A DNA stretch of 64,000 bases, taken from contig RQTK01000498.1 of assembly GCA_003991915.1 (NCBI GenBank), positions 248,573-312,572 of the forward strand, written 5' to 3'. Source of the stretch: Elysia chlorotica (taxonomy: Eukaryota > Mollusca > Gastropoda > Plakobranchidae). Both the position numbers and the translations under genes were made by a program. Positions 21,273 through 33,908 of the stretch are shown piece by piece (position 1 is the stretch's first letter; every line of letters starts with the position of its first letter). The notes under the pieces are model-generated. The model was not told where the DNA came from and searched no databases. It saw only the letters and a list, made by a program, of their open reading frames with translations.

Positions 21273-22035
21273 ATAGTTTTTCTAGCGCGCATAACCACTA
21301 CACAAAGGTAGTGGATCACTTTGTATTTCTACTTACCTATCACTCACTGTGGATCACTTTGTATGTCTACTTACCTATCACTGTGGATCACTTCGTATGT
21401 CTACTCACCTAACCTTGTGGATCACTTTGTATGTCTGCATACCTATCACTGTGGATCACTTAGTATGTTTGCATACCTATCACTGTGGATCACTTTGTAT
21501 GTTTGCATACCTATCACTGTGGATCACTTTGTGTGTCTACTTACCTTTCACTGTGGATCACTTTGTGTGTCTACTTACCTATCACCGTGGATCACTTTGT
21601 ATGTCTACTTACCTATCACTGTGGATCACTTTGTATGTCTACTCACCTATCACTGTGGATCACTTTGTATGTCTACTTACCTATCACTGTGGATCACTTT
21701 GTATGTCTACTTACCTATCACTGTGGATCACTTTGTATGTCTACTTACCTATCACTGTGGATCACTTTGTATGTCTACTTACCTATCACTGTGGATCAAT
21801 TTGTATGTCTACTTACCTATCACTATGGATCACTTTGTCACTATGGATCACTTTGTATGTCTACATACCTATCACGGTGGATCACTTTGTATGTCTACTC
21901 ACCTATCACGGTGGATCAGTTTGTATGTCTACATACCTAAGCGTACATACGTATGACCTCTCAGCTACATACCTATCACCGTGGATCTTTATGTTGACCT
22001 ACTCACCTATCAAATTAATGAAGATCATTGTATAG
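19430..22035. repeat. 34-bp minisatellite, about 70 units, one donor-like site per unit (minus strand)
   Basis: Plus-strand unit TATGTCTACTTACCTATCAC followed by TGTGGATCACTTTG (34 bp). Variants cluster: TTAC versus TCAC forms, and a GGAAGGC form at 20325-20440. Because 34 is 1 mod 3 and the unit has no stop, all three plus frames are open for hundreds of codons and give the same rotating 34-residue peptide; this is repeat translation. Read on the minus strand (the ankyrin gene strand), each unit holds GATAGGTAAGTAG, close to an ideal 5' splice site. The array is interrupted by (AAT)n at 21203-21271. Confidence 0.97.
21203..21271. repeat. (AAT)n microsatellite inside minisatellite
   Basis: About 22 AAT units followed by 40 or so bases of unique sequence, then the 34-bp array resumes. 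Confidence 0.95.
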
Positions 22036-22045
22036 GCCTACTCAC

Positions 22046-22082
22046 CTGTTTCTGTGGGTTACTGTGTTCTGTAAGCTCCAAC
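22046..22082 (-). other. Candidate 5' noncoding exon of the ankyrin gene
   Basis: On the minus strand, TTTCTAG acceptor (22083-22084), 37 nt ending CACAGAAACAG, then a strong donor GTGAGTAGG. Its 3' border resembles the 34-bp unit (AGTAACCCACAG versus AGTGATCCACAG). It has a stop in the frame that would join the ankyrin ORF, so it would be UTR. Inference only. Confidence 0.35.
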
Positions 22083-22784
22083 CTAGAAAGAAATAGTAGA
22101 CCTACCTAAAACGATCATTCCTTTTTATCAGGTAGGCCTTCGCTATCACTTCAAAGAAATATCATTAAAAAAACGTAATGTTTTGTATAAAGCTTTGGTT
22201 TATGACATAGGCCTAGATTTACCTTGTATACCTACATATTCACGTTCTAGTGATCAAAGTAAAATACGTAGGATTTTCAGATCTAGTTAACAAAAGATCG
22301 TAGTAGAACTCGCTGTACATCGTTTCATGCAGAACACAGTTGAGGACTATGTTTTAAGCCTATAGCACATCAGCTTTAGAGAAATCGTGTTACCTTATGT
22401 AAACCTGCATACACTACTGTCGTCCTTATTTTTGAAAAGCGTTTCCCCATAGTGCAAATATTTGTGTAAACATTAGTGTGTTAAGTTGCCATTTTCAAAC
22501 GCTTGACGCGATCTCCATTCAGCCCTAATGGTTTATAGATCTAGATCTGGATCTATTTCCCGATCAGTAGGTCTAGATCTTGTTGAAGAAGGAAGGGGAT
22601 CGCTGGATTTAAACGCTCTGTTGTCCAAGCTCAGTGGACCAAAACTGAATGTTGATAAGATAGCTCGGAGCTGGCATTAGATCTAGATCAAGATCAATAA
22701 CATAGAGGACAAAAGGTGGTCGCATTATTTGATCTACAATCCAGTGCTTTTACAGTGTCTTTTGGGGCACTGCGTTTTTCCTCA

Positions 22785-23000
22785 CTGGTTGGGTCATTGT
22801 CGATAGATCTATAATGTTAGTGACTAAATGCAGGGTTTTGGGTAGGTGTCAGTATGAAGTGACCGGCTTAGACAGGAGTCATGGTATCCCAGCACTGACT
22901 AGTGTGGCAGCACGTAAAATTGTCCGACATTAGTTTTGGGACATGTCCACAATATAGCCTACTCAGGGACGACGTTGGACGCTTAGCAACAAAGTCAAAC
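22785..23000 (+). mobile_element. SINE, plus orientation, degraded
   Basis: CTCACTGGTTGGGTCATTGT, later GGTGTCAGTATGAAGTGACC, GACAGGAGTCATGGTATCCC and GTGGCAGCACGTAAAATTGT. A short internal duplication splits the body. Confidence 0.8.
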
Positions 23001-23090
23001 TAAAAATCAGAGAATAATGCTGTTCTAAGATCCCTTCGCCGCTAATGATTTTTTCTAGACCTAGGAGAATGTTAGACTAAAAGAGAGTCT

Positions 23091-23091
<1 letters not shown>

Positions 23092-23140
<49 letters not shown>
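23092..23140. repeat. (GA)n microsatellite
   Basis: About 24 GA units. Confidence 0.95.
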
Positions 23141-23143
<3 letters not shown>

Positions 23144-23286
23144 GAACGCATGATCATATTTTTCAAAAGAGGAGTTCGAAGTTAGAAAGAAGAAAAAAAA
23201 AGAGAAAAGAGAAAAATCACATGAAATGGAAGAGGAGTAAGGATTAAAGGAAAAGAAAAGAATACTTTCTCTCTTTATGTCCCTTC

Positions 23287-23288
<2 letters not shown>

Positions 23289-23329
<41 letters not shown>

Positions 23330-23375
23330 CCACTCTCTCTATCTGTCTCTCTATCTCTCTATCTCTCTGTCTCTG
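23289..23375. repeat. (CT)n / CTCTAT array
   Basis: Pyrimidine-rich simple repeat. Confidence 0.95.
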
Positions 23376-23575
23376 TACTCTGTATCTATATCTCAGTGCC
23401 TATATATTTCCTTCTATCACAATGCAATAAAAGAACAATTGAATCTATTTATGTCATGAAGTAATGGTTATGGTGATCATTGAGACTGTCATAAACAGTC
23501 GCAAAGAGTGAGTATAGTCGCCTTGTAAAAAAAAAATTTTCTACCTTTCCTTATCTCTCAGCTCAATGCTCTCTT

Positions 23576-23617
23576 TTTACCTCTCTCTCTCTCTGTTTCC
23601 TCTGTTCTCTCCCTTTA

Positions 23618-23675
<58 letters not shown>

Positions 23676-23726
23676 TTCTCTCTCTCTCTCTCTCCTTCTC
23701 TCTCTTCTCTCTCTCTCTCTCTCCCT

Positions 23727-23796
<70 letters not shown>
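23576..23796. repeat. (CT)n array
   Basis: About 220 bp of CT with occasional T or C insertions. Open frames on both strands are repeat translation. Confidence 0.95.
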
Positions 23797-23802
<6 letters not shown>

Positions 23803-24109
23803 GTATATTTACACTATATTTCAAACACTCGAATTGTGCCTCATTGTTGCCCAATCTAATCAATCGGCCTTCAATGTCACAAAGCAATAAAAGAAATTTG
23901 GTGATAACGAGCATCTTCTAATAAAAAATAAGAATAAGATGATAAGATATTGATAAATGTATACAACTCTTGCATACAGTCACCAGATTCTTCAGGCCGA
24001 AAAGGTTCCATAATATTATTAACCGAAATCAACTACACCAGGTTATCTGATAGTAATATCGGTAATGGTCATTCGAATCGTCTAGAGAGATAAGGGGAGA
24101 GTAAACATT

Positions 24110-24147
24110 ATATAATATATATATATATAATTATGTATATGAGAGAG

Positions 24148-24179
<32 letters not shown>

Positions 24180-24182
24180 GGA
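24110..24182. repeat. (TA)n, (GA)n and (GATA)n cluster
   Basis: Adjacent short arrays including AGATAGATAGATAGATAGAT. Confidence 0.9.
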
Positions 24183-24378
24183 TATATAATTATACATTTC
24201 AGTTGTCTTTTTATACGTTATTAAAAATCTTTTATTTACGAAATCATCAGTGGCTACGTGATAATATTTTGTCGCCTTCTGTTGTCATGTTTTCCTTGTA
24301 TTTAACTTCTCAGCGAGTCAAACAATGAACCTTTTCAAGACTTAATAACGTTATGTAGGATACAATTTAATGAAAGAT

Positions 24379-24530
<152 letters not shown>

Positions 24531-24559
24531 GAGTGAGATAGAGACAGAAAGAAAGTGCT

Positions 24560-26150
24560 ATTTTACAAGGTGTCTACACTGACTCTCTATTACAGTTTAT
24601 GGGAGTCCCGACGTTCACCACGACCATTTCCCTTTGAGATAAATAAATTCAATATTTTACATAGCTGTTAATTCTCAAAACATTACATGCATGAACATTT
24701 AGAAATAAGGTCTATTTAAAATGCTTGATTTCGTGCAAGAATAATTATTATTTTGCTTTAAACGAATTGCCTTTAAGAGGATTTCTTTCTAAGTGTAAGT
24801 TGGATCAATTGTATGATTATGCATGTATGGCTCTTAATCAGAAATAAACTAAGATTGTCACCTATCATTAGATTATGCTGCGACCACACCACATAATTAT
24901 GAAGATGTATAGCTGCTAGCTGTGTACACATGCTTGACTGTGGATAATAATAATTGTTGTTTTCATGGATTTAAGTGCCGGTTTTTGTTTTTTTCATGTG
25001 GAGGGTTTTTGTGACCTTTTGCTTTTGATTGATTTTAAGAAATAAAAAAAAAAATTTGAAATGTCAAATATAAAGACAAAAAAGTTGTAAAATGTTAATA
25101 CTATATATAGTTTACTTTTTCAATAGTGTACATATTTTGAGCTTACTGAAACATTTTGGGATGGGTTTTTATTCTTTTCTTTATTATATTTTAAAAGATA
25201 CTTTGGTGCTAAAAAGTCAACTCCGGTGTAGTCATTTGAATGGCTAATAAGATGAAATTCGAAAACTTTTGAACCCTTAAAAGTTGTTCATGCTTTCTTT
25301 AAGAAAAACATCTAGAAAACTGAATTAGGCCTCCACCACTGTTTTTTTTTAAGAACAGATAGTGGTTTCTGCATTGTTCATATGCGATAGTACATTTTTG
25401 TTTGTACCTGAAACCTATACACGATTATCTATAGAAAGATACACTTAGTACAATTATATTTTATGACTTTATTTTGTATAATCGGACAGTGGTAGGGCAT
25501 GTTTGTTTACCCCCAAAACTTATACTTAAATATATTGATTTTTTGTTTGGGGTTTTGTTAGTTATTGTGATCTGACGTTCGGTCGATATCTGATGGAATT
25601 AGTTATTTTCAAAATATACTGGTCAAACATTCCAACCTAATTAACAATCAATGTGTAAAATAATTAGTACAAATGATGGTAGAATAAAGGGGAAAAATAC
25701 GCCATCTTGGCGTAAGGTATCCATATGCCTTACTGTTCACTCTATTTATCCTAAAATAGCTCTCGTGTTAACACCACCGACAGATTCTTTTTTACCGCGT
25801 TTTGATTTAATAAATAAGAGTGAGCTGACGGAATCCTTTATTGTCTATTATTTTTCACCTACCGCAAACTGCTAAGAATTCACTATACATTACTGCTGCT
25901 GTAGTAACATAAATCAGTTTCCTCTGTCTAAAGTTATTTATCTGTTGAAAATGTTTTACTATTATTTTTATACATTACTACAGTTTTTGTATTCAATGAT
26001 TTCTTTTTCATAAATGGAATGGGGTTTTTTTCGTTGTATATCTATAAACTAATGCATGTAGAGCCTACTTTGATTACTAAACAGTTTCTGGGTGGGTACC
26101 ATTTTGATGTTTATCTAAATTTTAGTTCTCACAATTTGAAACAGATAATT
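24560..26150. other. Intergenic, no gene seen
   Basis: AT-rich. No open frame of convincing composition, no splice-bounded exon and no recognised repeat. Confidence 0.5.
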
Positions 26151-26164
26151 TTAACCGTATAAGA

Positions 26165-26196
26165 TCCCTCGTGGAAATATCGGAGACGTTTAAACC

Positions 26197-26250
<54 letters not shown>

Positions 26251-26339
26251 CGGAGACGTTTAAAGCAGCGAGAGAGAGTGAGAGAGAGAGAGAGAAATAT
26301 TGGAGACGTTTAAAGCAGAGAGAGAGTGTGTGTGAGAGG

Positions 26340-26418
<79 letters not shown>
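26165..26418. repeat. Compound GA repeat with a 20-bp interspersed unit
   Basis: AATATCGGAGACGTTTAAAC recurs at about 26176, 26247 and 26296, each followed by a GA tract; the last tract is about 70 bp. The whole is a tandem array with a variable-length GA insert. Confidence 0.85.
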
Positions 26419-26429
26419 CAGACAATTTC

Positions 26430-27030
26430 TGACATTCATCACTGTAGCCAGTTGGTCATCTTTCGCAAGCTGTGTAATTTACTGTAAATTAGTACATAGT
26501 CAACTATTATCACTTAAACAAATTTCGTGTTGAGATCACTAAGAAACGATGAAAGATTTATATAGATTTTAGTTGAAATATCGTATGTAAAATAATAAAC
26601 TTCAATCTGATTATCCAATACTGTATTCAAAGCTTTGTCTTTAGCAACTGTTAAATTTTTACCATAAATTATTACATAGCCAACCGTTTGAACATGAACA
26701 TTTTCCGTGTTGACACTACTAAAAACAACCAAAGCTTTATCTATATTTTAGTTGGGATATCGTCAGTAAAATAATAAACTTTTGATATCCATTACTGTGG
26801 TCAGAGCTTTGTCTCTAGCAAACTTTTGAATCTTTACCGTAAGTCATAGCCAATCGTTTGAACATTAGAACATAGACAACAGTTTGAACAAAAAGTTTCA
26901 GTGTTGCAGTTACTAAGAAACGATGAAAGCTTTATAAAATTATAGATTTTAGTTGAGATATCGTCAGTAAAATAATTAACTTTTGATATCCATTACTCTG
27001 GTCAGTAATTTATCTATCGCAAGCAGGAGC
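26430..27030. repeat. About 190-bp tandem repeat x 3 ending at the SDR exon 1 acceptor
   Basis: Three diverged units share GAAACGATGAAAGxTTTAT, TTTAGTTGxxATATCGT, [16 protein letters not shown] and CxAGAGCTTTGTCTxTAGCAA. The last unit ends TCTATCGCAAGCAG next to exon 1. The upstream units keep weaker TTTAGCAA/CTAGCAA versions of the same site. Confidence 0.8.
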
Positions 27031-27045
27031 ATCCCGCATTCCACT

Positions 27046-27193
27046 ATGCTGCGTTTGCCGACATTCGAAGACCCCTGGGTCTATGTGTTTGCTAGCGTTG
27101 TGTTTTTTCTGATGCTCAACTGGTGGTATCGCTCCAGAAAGCTGGATTTTCGCTACCAAGACGCCTTTGTTCTAATCACTGGATGTGACACAG
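27046..27193 (+). CDS. SDR exon 1
   Basis: ATG 27046 to donor GTATGG (27194), phase 1 out. [20 protein letters not shown], a hydrophobic anchor, then basic WWYRSRK and the cofactor strand [10 protein letters not shown]. An AG at the end of GCAAGCAG just upstream could make this an internal exon with UTR. Confidence 0.88.
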
Positions 27194-29822
27194 GTATGGC
27201 CCAAATTTAGCAATTAAGATGATTCAGTTTAGTGTAACGGAGTTGCAGTACAGTATTTGGCCAACAATGCCCATGAAATCGCACTATTTTAGGGATTTTC
27301 AAAAAATTCATAACTTTTGAACCAACAAAGATAAAGTAAAAGACATTTTTGAGATTGGAAAGCTGTCGTTTTTTATCTTTCACATAAAATTTGATGTTTA
27401 TTTTATCGCTTTCATGTACGCTTTGTGACTACGTTGTGTTAAACCTATTGATACCACCGAACTCAGTTCTGGCTGGTCCTCTTCAGTTTGGCCCATGTAG
27501 TAGCGGTGGCTAAGATGAATTGGTATCAAATTTTTACCAATCTTTATATCTGCACGTCCTGTCTTTTACCACATTTCTCTTTTCCGGTTTCTTATATGTT
27601 CCACCATTACAAAACAGCGTGTATCCTATGAGATTGTGAAAAGCAATAAAGATATTGTCATCTTCCATACTGCTTCCACTATTATAAAAAATGTGGAAAA
27701 TATCAAAACTTTCATTTCAACATTATCAGTATTTTTATCGTCACCACACTCCCCTTTATGCGTTAAAGTAATATTTCCATCAACACCAAAACCAATACAA
27801 AGGGCCGTAAGTACAACTTTGCGATAACTTACGACCCGTTGTACGAATATGAGAATAAGAAGGCTAAAGGCTAGTACTAAACTACCGCAAAGTTGTACTT
27901 ACGACCCATAGAAACTGTGAAGTACAGTTTGAATCAGTTAAACTTTAAAGGATCTTATTGTCGATATCATGTTGTATCACCTCTAACACTTACTAGGTTT
28001 CGGCCACATTGCTGCCATGAAGTTTGACAAGATGGGCTTCAACGTATTCGCCGGTTGCCTCTCTAGTGATAAAATGGACGAGTTGTCTGCCAAGTGTTCT
28101 CCGAGGTTATGTCCCTTTCACCTCGACGTAACCAGCGACGCTTCTGTGAGCAAGGCATTGGAAACCGTGAAGGGGAGATTACCACCGAATAGAGGTTGGT
28201 TGGTTGGTTAATTGATTGTTTGGTTAGTTATTTGGTTAGTTGGTCGGTTAGTTAGTTGGTTTGTTTGTTGGTTGATTGATTGTTTGGTTGGTTGGTTTAT
28301 TGAATGATAGGTTGGTCGGCTGATTGATGGGTTGGTTGATTGGTTGGTTGGTTGATTGGTTGGTTGTTCGTTTGGTTAGTTGGTTGGTTGGTTGGTTGAT
28401 TGGTTGGTTGGTTGGTTGGTTGGTTGATTGGTTGGTTGGTTGGTTGGTTGGTTGGTTGGTTGATTTGTTGTTTGCTAGGTTGGTTGCTTTGTTGCTTTGT
28501 TGGTTGGTTCGTTGGTTGGTTGGTTGGTTGGTTGGTTGATAGGTTGGGTGCTTGGGTGCTTGGTTGATAGGTTGGTTGCTTGGTTCCTTGGTTTGTTGCT
28601 TGGTCGGTATATTTCTTAACGTCCTACGTCAGCAGCAGCTAGACTATTTCGAAGGTGGGTTCAAAGACTAATGTCTGACAGTTTTACAAGCTGCCACACA
28701 AAGGCAGTGCAGGAACACGCGTACTTCTGTTTCAACCCTGACACCTATCCATCCCGGAAGAGAAAGAAATATGTAAAAAAAAAACTGTACAATCGTGGTT
28801 TTTCGAACCGAGAACCTACTAATTAAAGGTCCAATATACTACAAATGCACATGTTCGCCCCCGCACCCAAAACAGGTAGGGCAGTATACTCTTTGGTCCA
28901 AGAAAGCTTATTTTTTTACCCAGGTTGGCGCCCCCTAGCTTATCAAAGAAGTTATTATACGGCTACTGACCTCATAACATAACACCCCGGACTTGATTGG
29001 TCACATTATATGCCTCCCAAACCAGTTGGAAAAAACAAAAACTAGACGGCCTGGCGTGATTCGAACCTGCAACCTTCAGATTAGAAGCCGTGTAGTCTAC
29101 AATATGTAAAATAAATATATTTATTTGTTTACTTATATATAAAAGAGGAGCTCATTTGTGGAAAGCAGTGACTCAATAACTGTCGATTTTTTTAATTTGC
29201 CATTTTCTGTCAAATTTTACTATTGATTGAGTTTCTGTAATGCACGTGAATTATCTGTCAGTAATAAACTAAGTCCCCTTTGTAAAACTAGCTTATTTAA
29301 TGAACGACCCCTTTAAACTATATTCTGCGATACAAGAGTATTATTTTGATTTCTACTTTAACACTTTCCGTGCCACATGCGGCAATAGCTTACTGTGACT
29401 CTTAAAGAATATTTAAATCGGGTGGATAGGGAAGGAGTTAACTGAATTATAAGCCTTCCTAAGAGACTTTCTCATAGACAGTTCAAATCTGTAACACTGA
29501 AATTAATTTGTGTGATTTTTCCCTAACATACTCTTAATAAAGGGCAATTACCATGAATTATGTTTCAGTTATGCCCCCTGGATATTGTATCGTCAAAGGA
29601 AATGTGTCGAAGTTCTATTCACCTATCCCAAAATAATAATATTGCTTTTAGAGAGCATGGGTTTATAGATGTCTTTCTGTATCTCTTTATGCGTCGCTGT
29701 CTATCTCTCTTTGTATCTCTATGTCTCTCTCTCTCTCTATCTCCCTATTATTTCTGCGTCACTGGATCTCTGTCTCTCACTATTTTATTGTATGTGTCTC
29801 TCTTTTTCAGCGCCTTTCTCTT

Positions 29823-29877
<55 letters not shown>

Positions 29878-30250
29878 CNNNNNNNNNNNNNNNNNNNNNN
29901 NNNNNNNNNNNNNNNNNNNNNNNNNNNNNNNNNNNNNNNNNNNNNNNNNNNNNNNNNNNNNNNNNNGCCCCCCCCCCCCCCTGTCTCGCTTCTTTCGCAT
30001 CAAAGTCTCTCTTTCTCTCTTTGCGCGCCCTACACTCTCTCTCTCGCTCTCTCTTCTTTCTATCTCTCTGTCTCTCTCTTCCTCTTTCTATCACTCTCTC
30101 TCTCTTTCTATCTCTTACTCTCTTTTCCTCTATTGTCATCTATGTCCATTTATGCCCACCATCTCTTTCTAATATGCAGACCTTTATATTTAAAGATTAC
30201 GTGAGTGTAGAATTCTGACAATCACCAATGCTCTATTTCTTTATCAGTGT

Positions 30251-30304
<54 letters not shown>

Positions 30305-31966
30305 CCCCTATTTCCCCTTCGCATCATCTCTACCCACGTATGTCCACCCTCTCGTCGTTATATTACAGAGTAAGCGAATTAATAATTCCACCATAGGAAC
30401 CATCTGACAAGCACTACTTCTCCGCATCTAACTCTGATCAGGTCTCTGGGCAATCATCAACAACGCTGGCGTGATGGGGACCCTTGGAGCTGTTGAATGG
30501 CTCAAGAAACAGGATTACAAGGTGTGCTTGCTGCTTCTGTTGCTCAATATCCAACGTCACCACTATATATGCAATTTTGCGGAAGGGCATTAAGACTAAC
30601 GTCTGACAAGTTTACGTACTGCAACACACGAGACAGGGCGGGGAGGCCTAGATTAACGTATCAATAGGTCACATTATGCTGACACCCACACAATGAGTTG
30701 GCGACGAAATCGGTCTGATTGGTGGATTTGAACCGCGAACCTATTGAGCCAGTTCATTTCAATGTTTACAAGGTAGGGGTTAGAACAATAATTACAGAAT
30801 GGCTGACTCACAACTCAACACTACAAATATTTGAAGTTAAAGGATCAATTGGTAACTGAAAACGTGTTGAATTAATGGTGTGGTAAAGCAGTTACCAACC
30901 TGAAGTAACGGACAGTAAATATGTAATGAGGGTTTTTTAACCTGAAAAAAGTTTCTATATAATGCTGATGTTGGACGTTAAATCAACTCAACTCAACTAA
31001 ATAAATTCGGTGGTATTGCCTGTTATTTTTTGGTAGCCTCGCTCACTCCTTATACCACGTCCTTCCCAGCAAACCCTGGGTGTCAACCGTTTGGGGCTGT
31101 GTCAGTCACCAAGGCGTTTCTCCCACTAGTCCCTTTATACTAACCAACAGAAACTAGTGACCCCCCTCTCTCTCTCTATTTATAAGTTTCTGACGTTGGA
31201 CGTTAAAACCCAACCAACCAACCCTTTATATTAACAAACAGGAACTAGCGAAACCTCCTGCCCTCTATAGAGTTGGCCTACGTCACGTGACTTTCTATAC
31301 CGCCGCCATGTTGGTGTGGTACACTTTTGGTTTCTAGGTGTAAACAATGACAGAAAACAAGAACAATACTAAAAAACCTTATTATTACCAATAACTAGAT
31401 CCTGTTAGCAAACAATGTTATGGCTCAGAACCAGAGAAAATAACCGGGATCGACCCTTAGTTATAGTCTGCCTACCCATGTATAGTACAACTATTTCAGT
31501 AATCTACCTGAAATCACCTTCCATGATCTGTATTCCTTACACATCCCAGCAAACCCTGAGTGTCAACATGTTTGGCGCTGTGTCAGTCACCAAGGCGTTT
31601 CTCCCATTAGTGGGACGTGGTGGCCCTGGGGTAGAGCGACGGCTTCCGACGCAAAAGGTGTGGGTTCGAGCCCAGGCGATTTCGCCTCCTACTGGTTGGA
31701 CCGGTGTCAGTTTAATGCGACTGAGACAGGCGTCATGGCTTACCTACCATGTCTTGTATATGGCAGCATATTTAATGATCAGACGTCAGTTTTGTGGCAT
31801 ATCCGCAATATAGCCTATATAGAGCTGATGTTGGACGTTAAAACCAACTCAACACAACTCTCCCACTCGTCCCTTTATATTAACAAACAGAAACTAGTGA
31901 AATCCCCTTCCCTTTATTCTCCACCCCCCCCTCTACTACTACTACTACTACTACCTACTACTACTA

Positions 31967-32003
<37 letters not shown>

Positions 32004-32072
32004 GCTAGAGCTACTGCTACTACTGCTACTACTACAATAACAACTACTACTACAAATAATACTGCTACTACG

Positions 32073-32161
<89 letters not shown>

Positions 32162-33840
32162 AGCAGCAGCAGCAACAGCAGCAGCAGCAGTAGTAGTTAT
32201 TAGTAGTCGCAGACTGTAATACTAAGTGATACATAGAGTTATACCACAGAGTGTGAAACAGTGAATGGTTTCACGGTTAAAATTTTTGGGTATGTGGCTT
32301 AGAATAATTAAGGCGTTTGCTTCTTCTTTCTTTTTACTTTAGTATAAATCCATTCTGAACATCGTGAATTTCAATAAAGAAATAGAGTGAGCACATGTCC
32401 CGCTATCTCTCCGTATCAATGGTACTGGGAGGTAGTGAAAAGTCACACTAAATCTATAGTATCTACTTATACTCATCAACTTCCTTACTTTCCTTTTTTG
32501 TATGACTTTGCCTTTCAACAGATGCCAGATTGCTTTACAAAACTTTGGAGAAATCATATGAAGGGCTGAATGAAGATCTCAAGACTTTTTACGGTGAAAA
32601 GTACACCAATGGAAGTAAGTCATAAAAAAAATGTTTGACTTTTTAATATTTTTTCCTATTTAGAAAATCAATTCAATGAAGATTTAAATTTAAGTAAAAG
32701 ACACGTAGTGCCATACGGTACAAGAGAGTAGATTTACAAGTTTTTATTACCATGTATTAAGATGCCAAAGTTGGATTCTAAATCAGCTTTCTTTTTGTAT
32801 TTAGTACCCTATTGGCGAAGGGTAGAGAGCCTCTTCGCATTAGTTATTGTTTTCAGGTGAAAAGTAGTGAATCGTATTTCTACACCTTCACACTTAGGCC
32901 AGAGCCAGACTGACGCTGGTGGCTCGGGTGGGACTGTGGCTTCCGGATGAAACCCTCTTGTATTTTTTTTAGCTTGGATCTGACTGCGCAAAAAAAAAAA
33001 CACAAGAGGGTTTCATAAAGAACAATCAGTCCAGCCAAAGCCCCACCCCAGCTACCAGCGACAGTCTGTTTCTGGCCTTAGCTTGGCAATCCAAGACGTC
33101 AATTTTCAAAGCCAGTTTGAACTGTGTCATTATCCTCTATCTGGCTTTATAATTACTAGTCGGGCAGTATATATTTGTGTGATCGTTGTTTTGTTTTGTT
33201 TTCAAGACTTTTCAAATGAATAAAACTGTAGAACTGAATCCGGCGTCCGATTTCATACTAGTTGGGTCGGTGTTAGTATAATAACACGCAGAAACAGGAG
33301 TCACATTTCCCCGCCCTGGCTCGTGTGTTGCAGCAAGAATAATCTTCAGATGTTAGTACATATATTGAGACCTGTCCATAATAAAGCCCATATAGTGCTG
33401 TCGTCGGACATTCAACAAACAACTCTACCCTTTAACAGCGGGTGTTAGGCTAAATCCCTAAAATTTATGTAGACCGGTCTTTAGGGTCGCTCCCGAGTCG
33501 AGAAATAGACTAAAGTAAAGCCGTATAATCCATAACAGCGTTGTTTTTCTGTTGGTTTATATTACCCATTTCGTACATTATGATGTATAAAAGAAAAAAA
33601 GACATCAACTTAAACATGAAGACAAGTCACGCAAAAACCCAAACAAGCAAGCAATTGTTCATTAAATTTGAGATAGAGAGAAAGAGGGGGGCAGAGACAC
33701 AGACACAGACAACACAGCACAGCGCTATTACTAACCAACAATGCCCCACCCAAAACAACTGGAGGACACCTTGTGTACCAGCAATCGCCAACAGAGTTTT
33801 CTGATAGTTTGGCCTGTTGTTGTTGTTGTTGTTGTTGTGG

Positions 33841-33908
<68 letters not shown>

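Noticed and set aside
19410..22035. Very long plus-strand ORFs (up to 549 codons) with Cys/Tyr/His-rich repeats
   Set aside because: They are translations of the 34-bp minisatellite, open equally in all three frames; the (AAT)n gives poly-Ile or poly-Asn inside.
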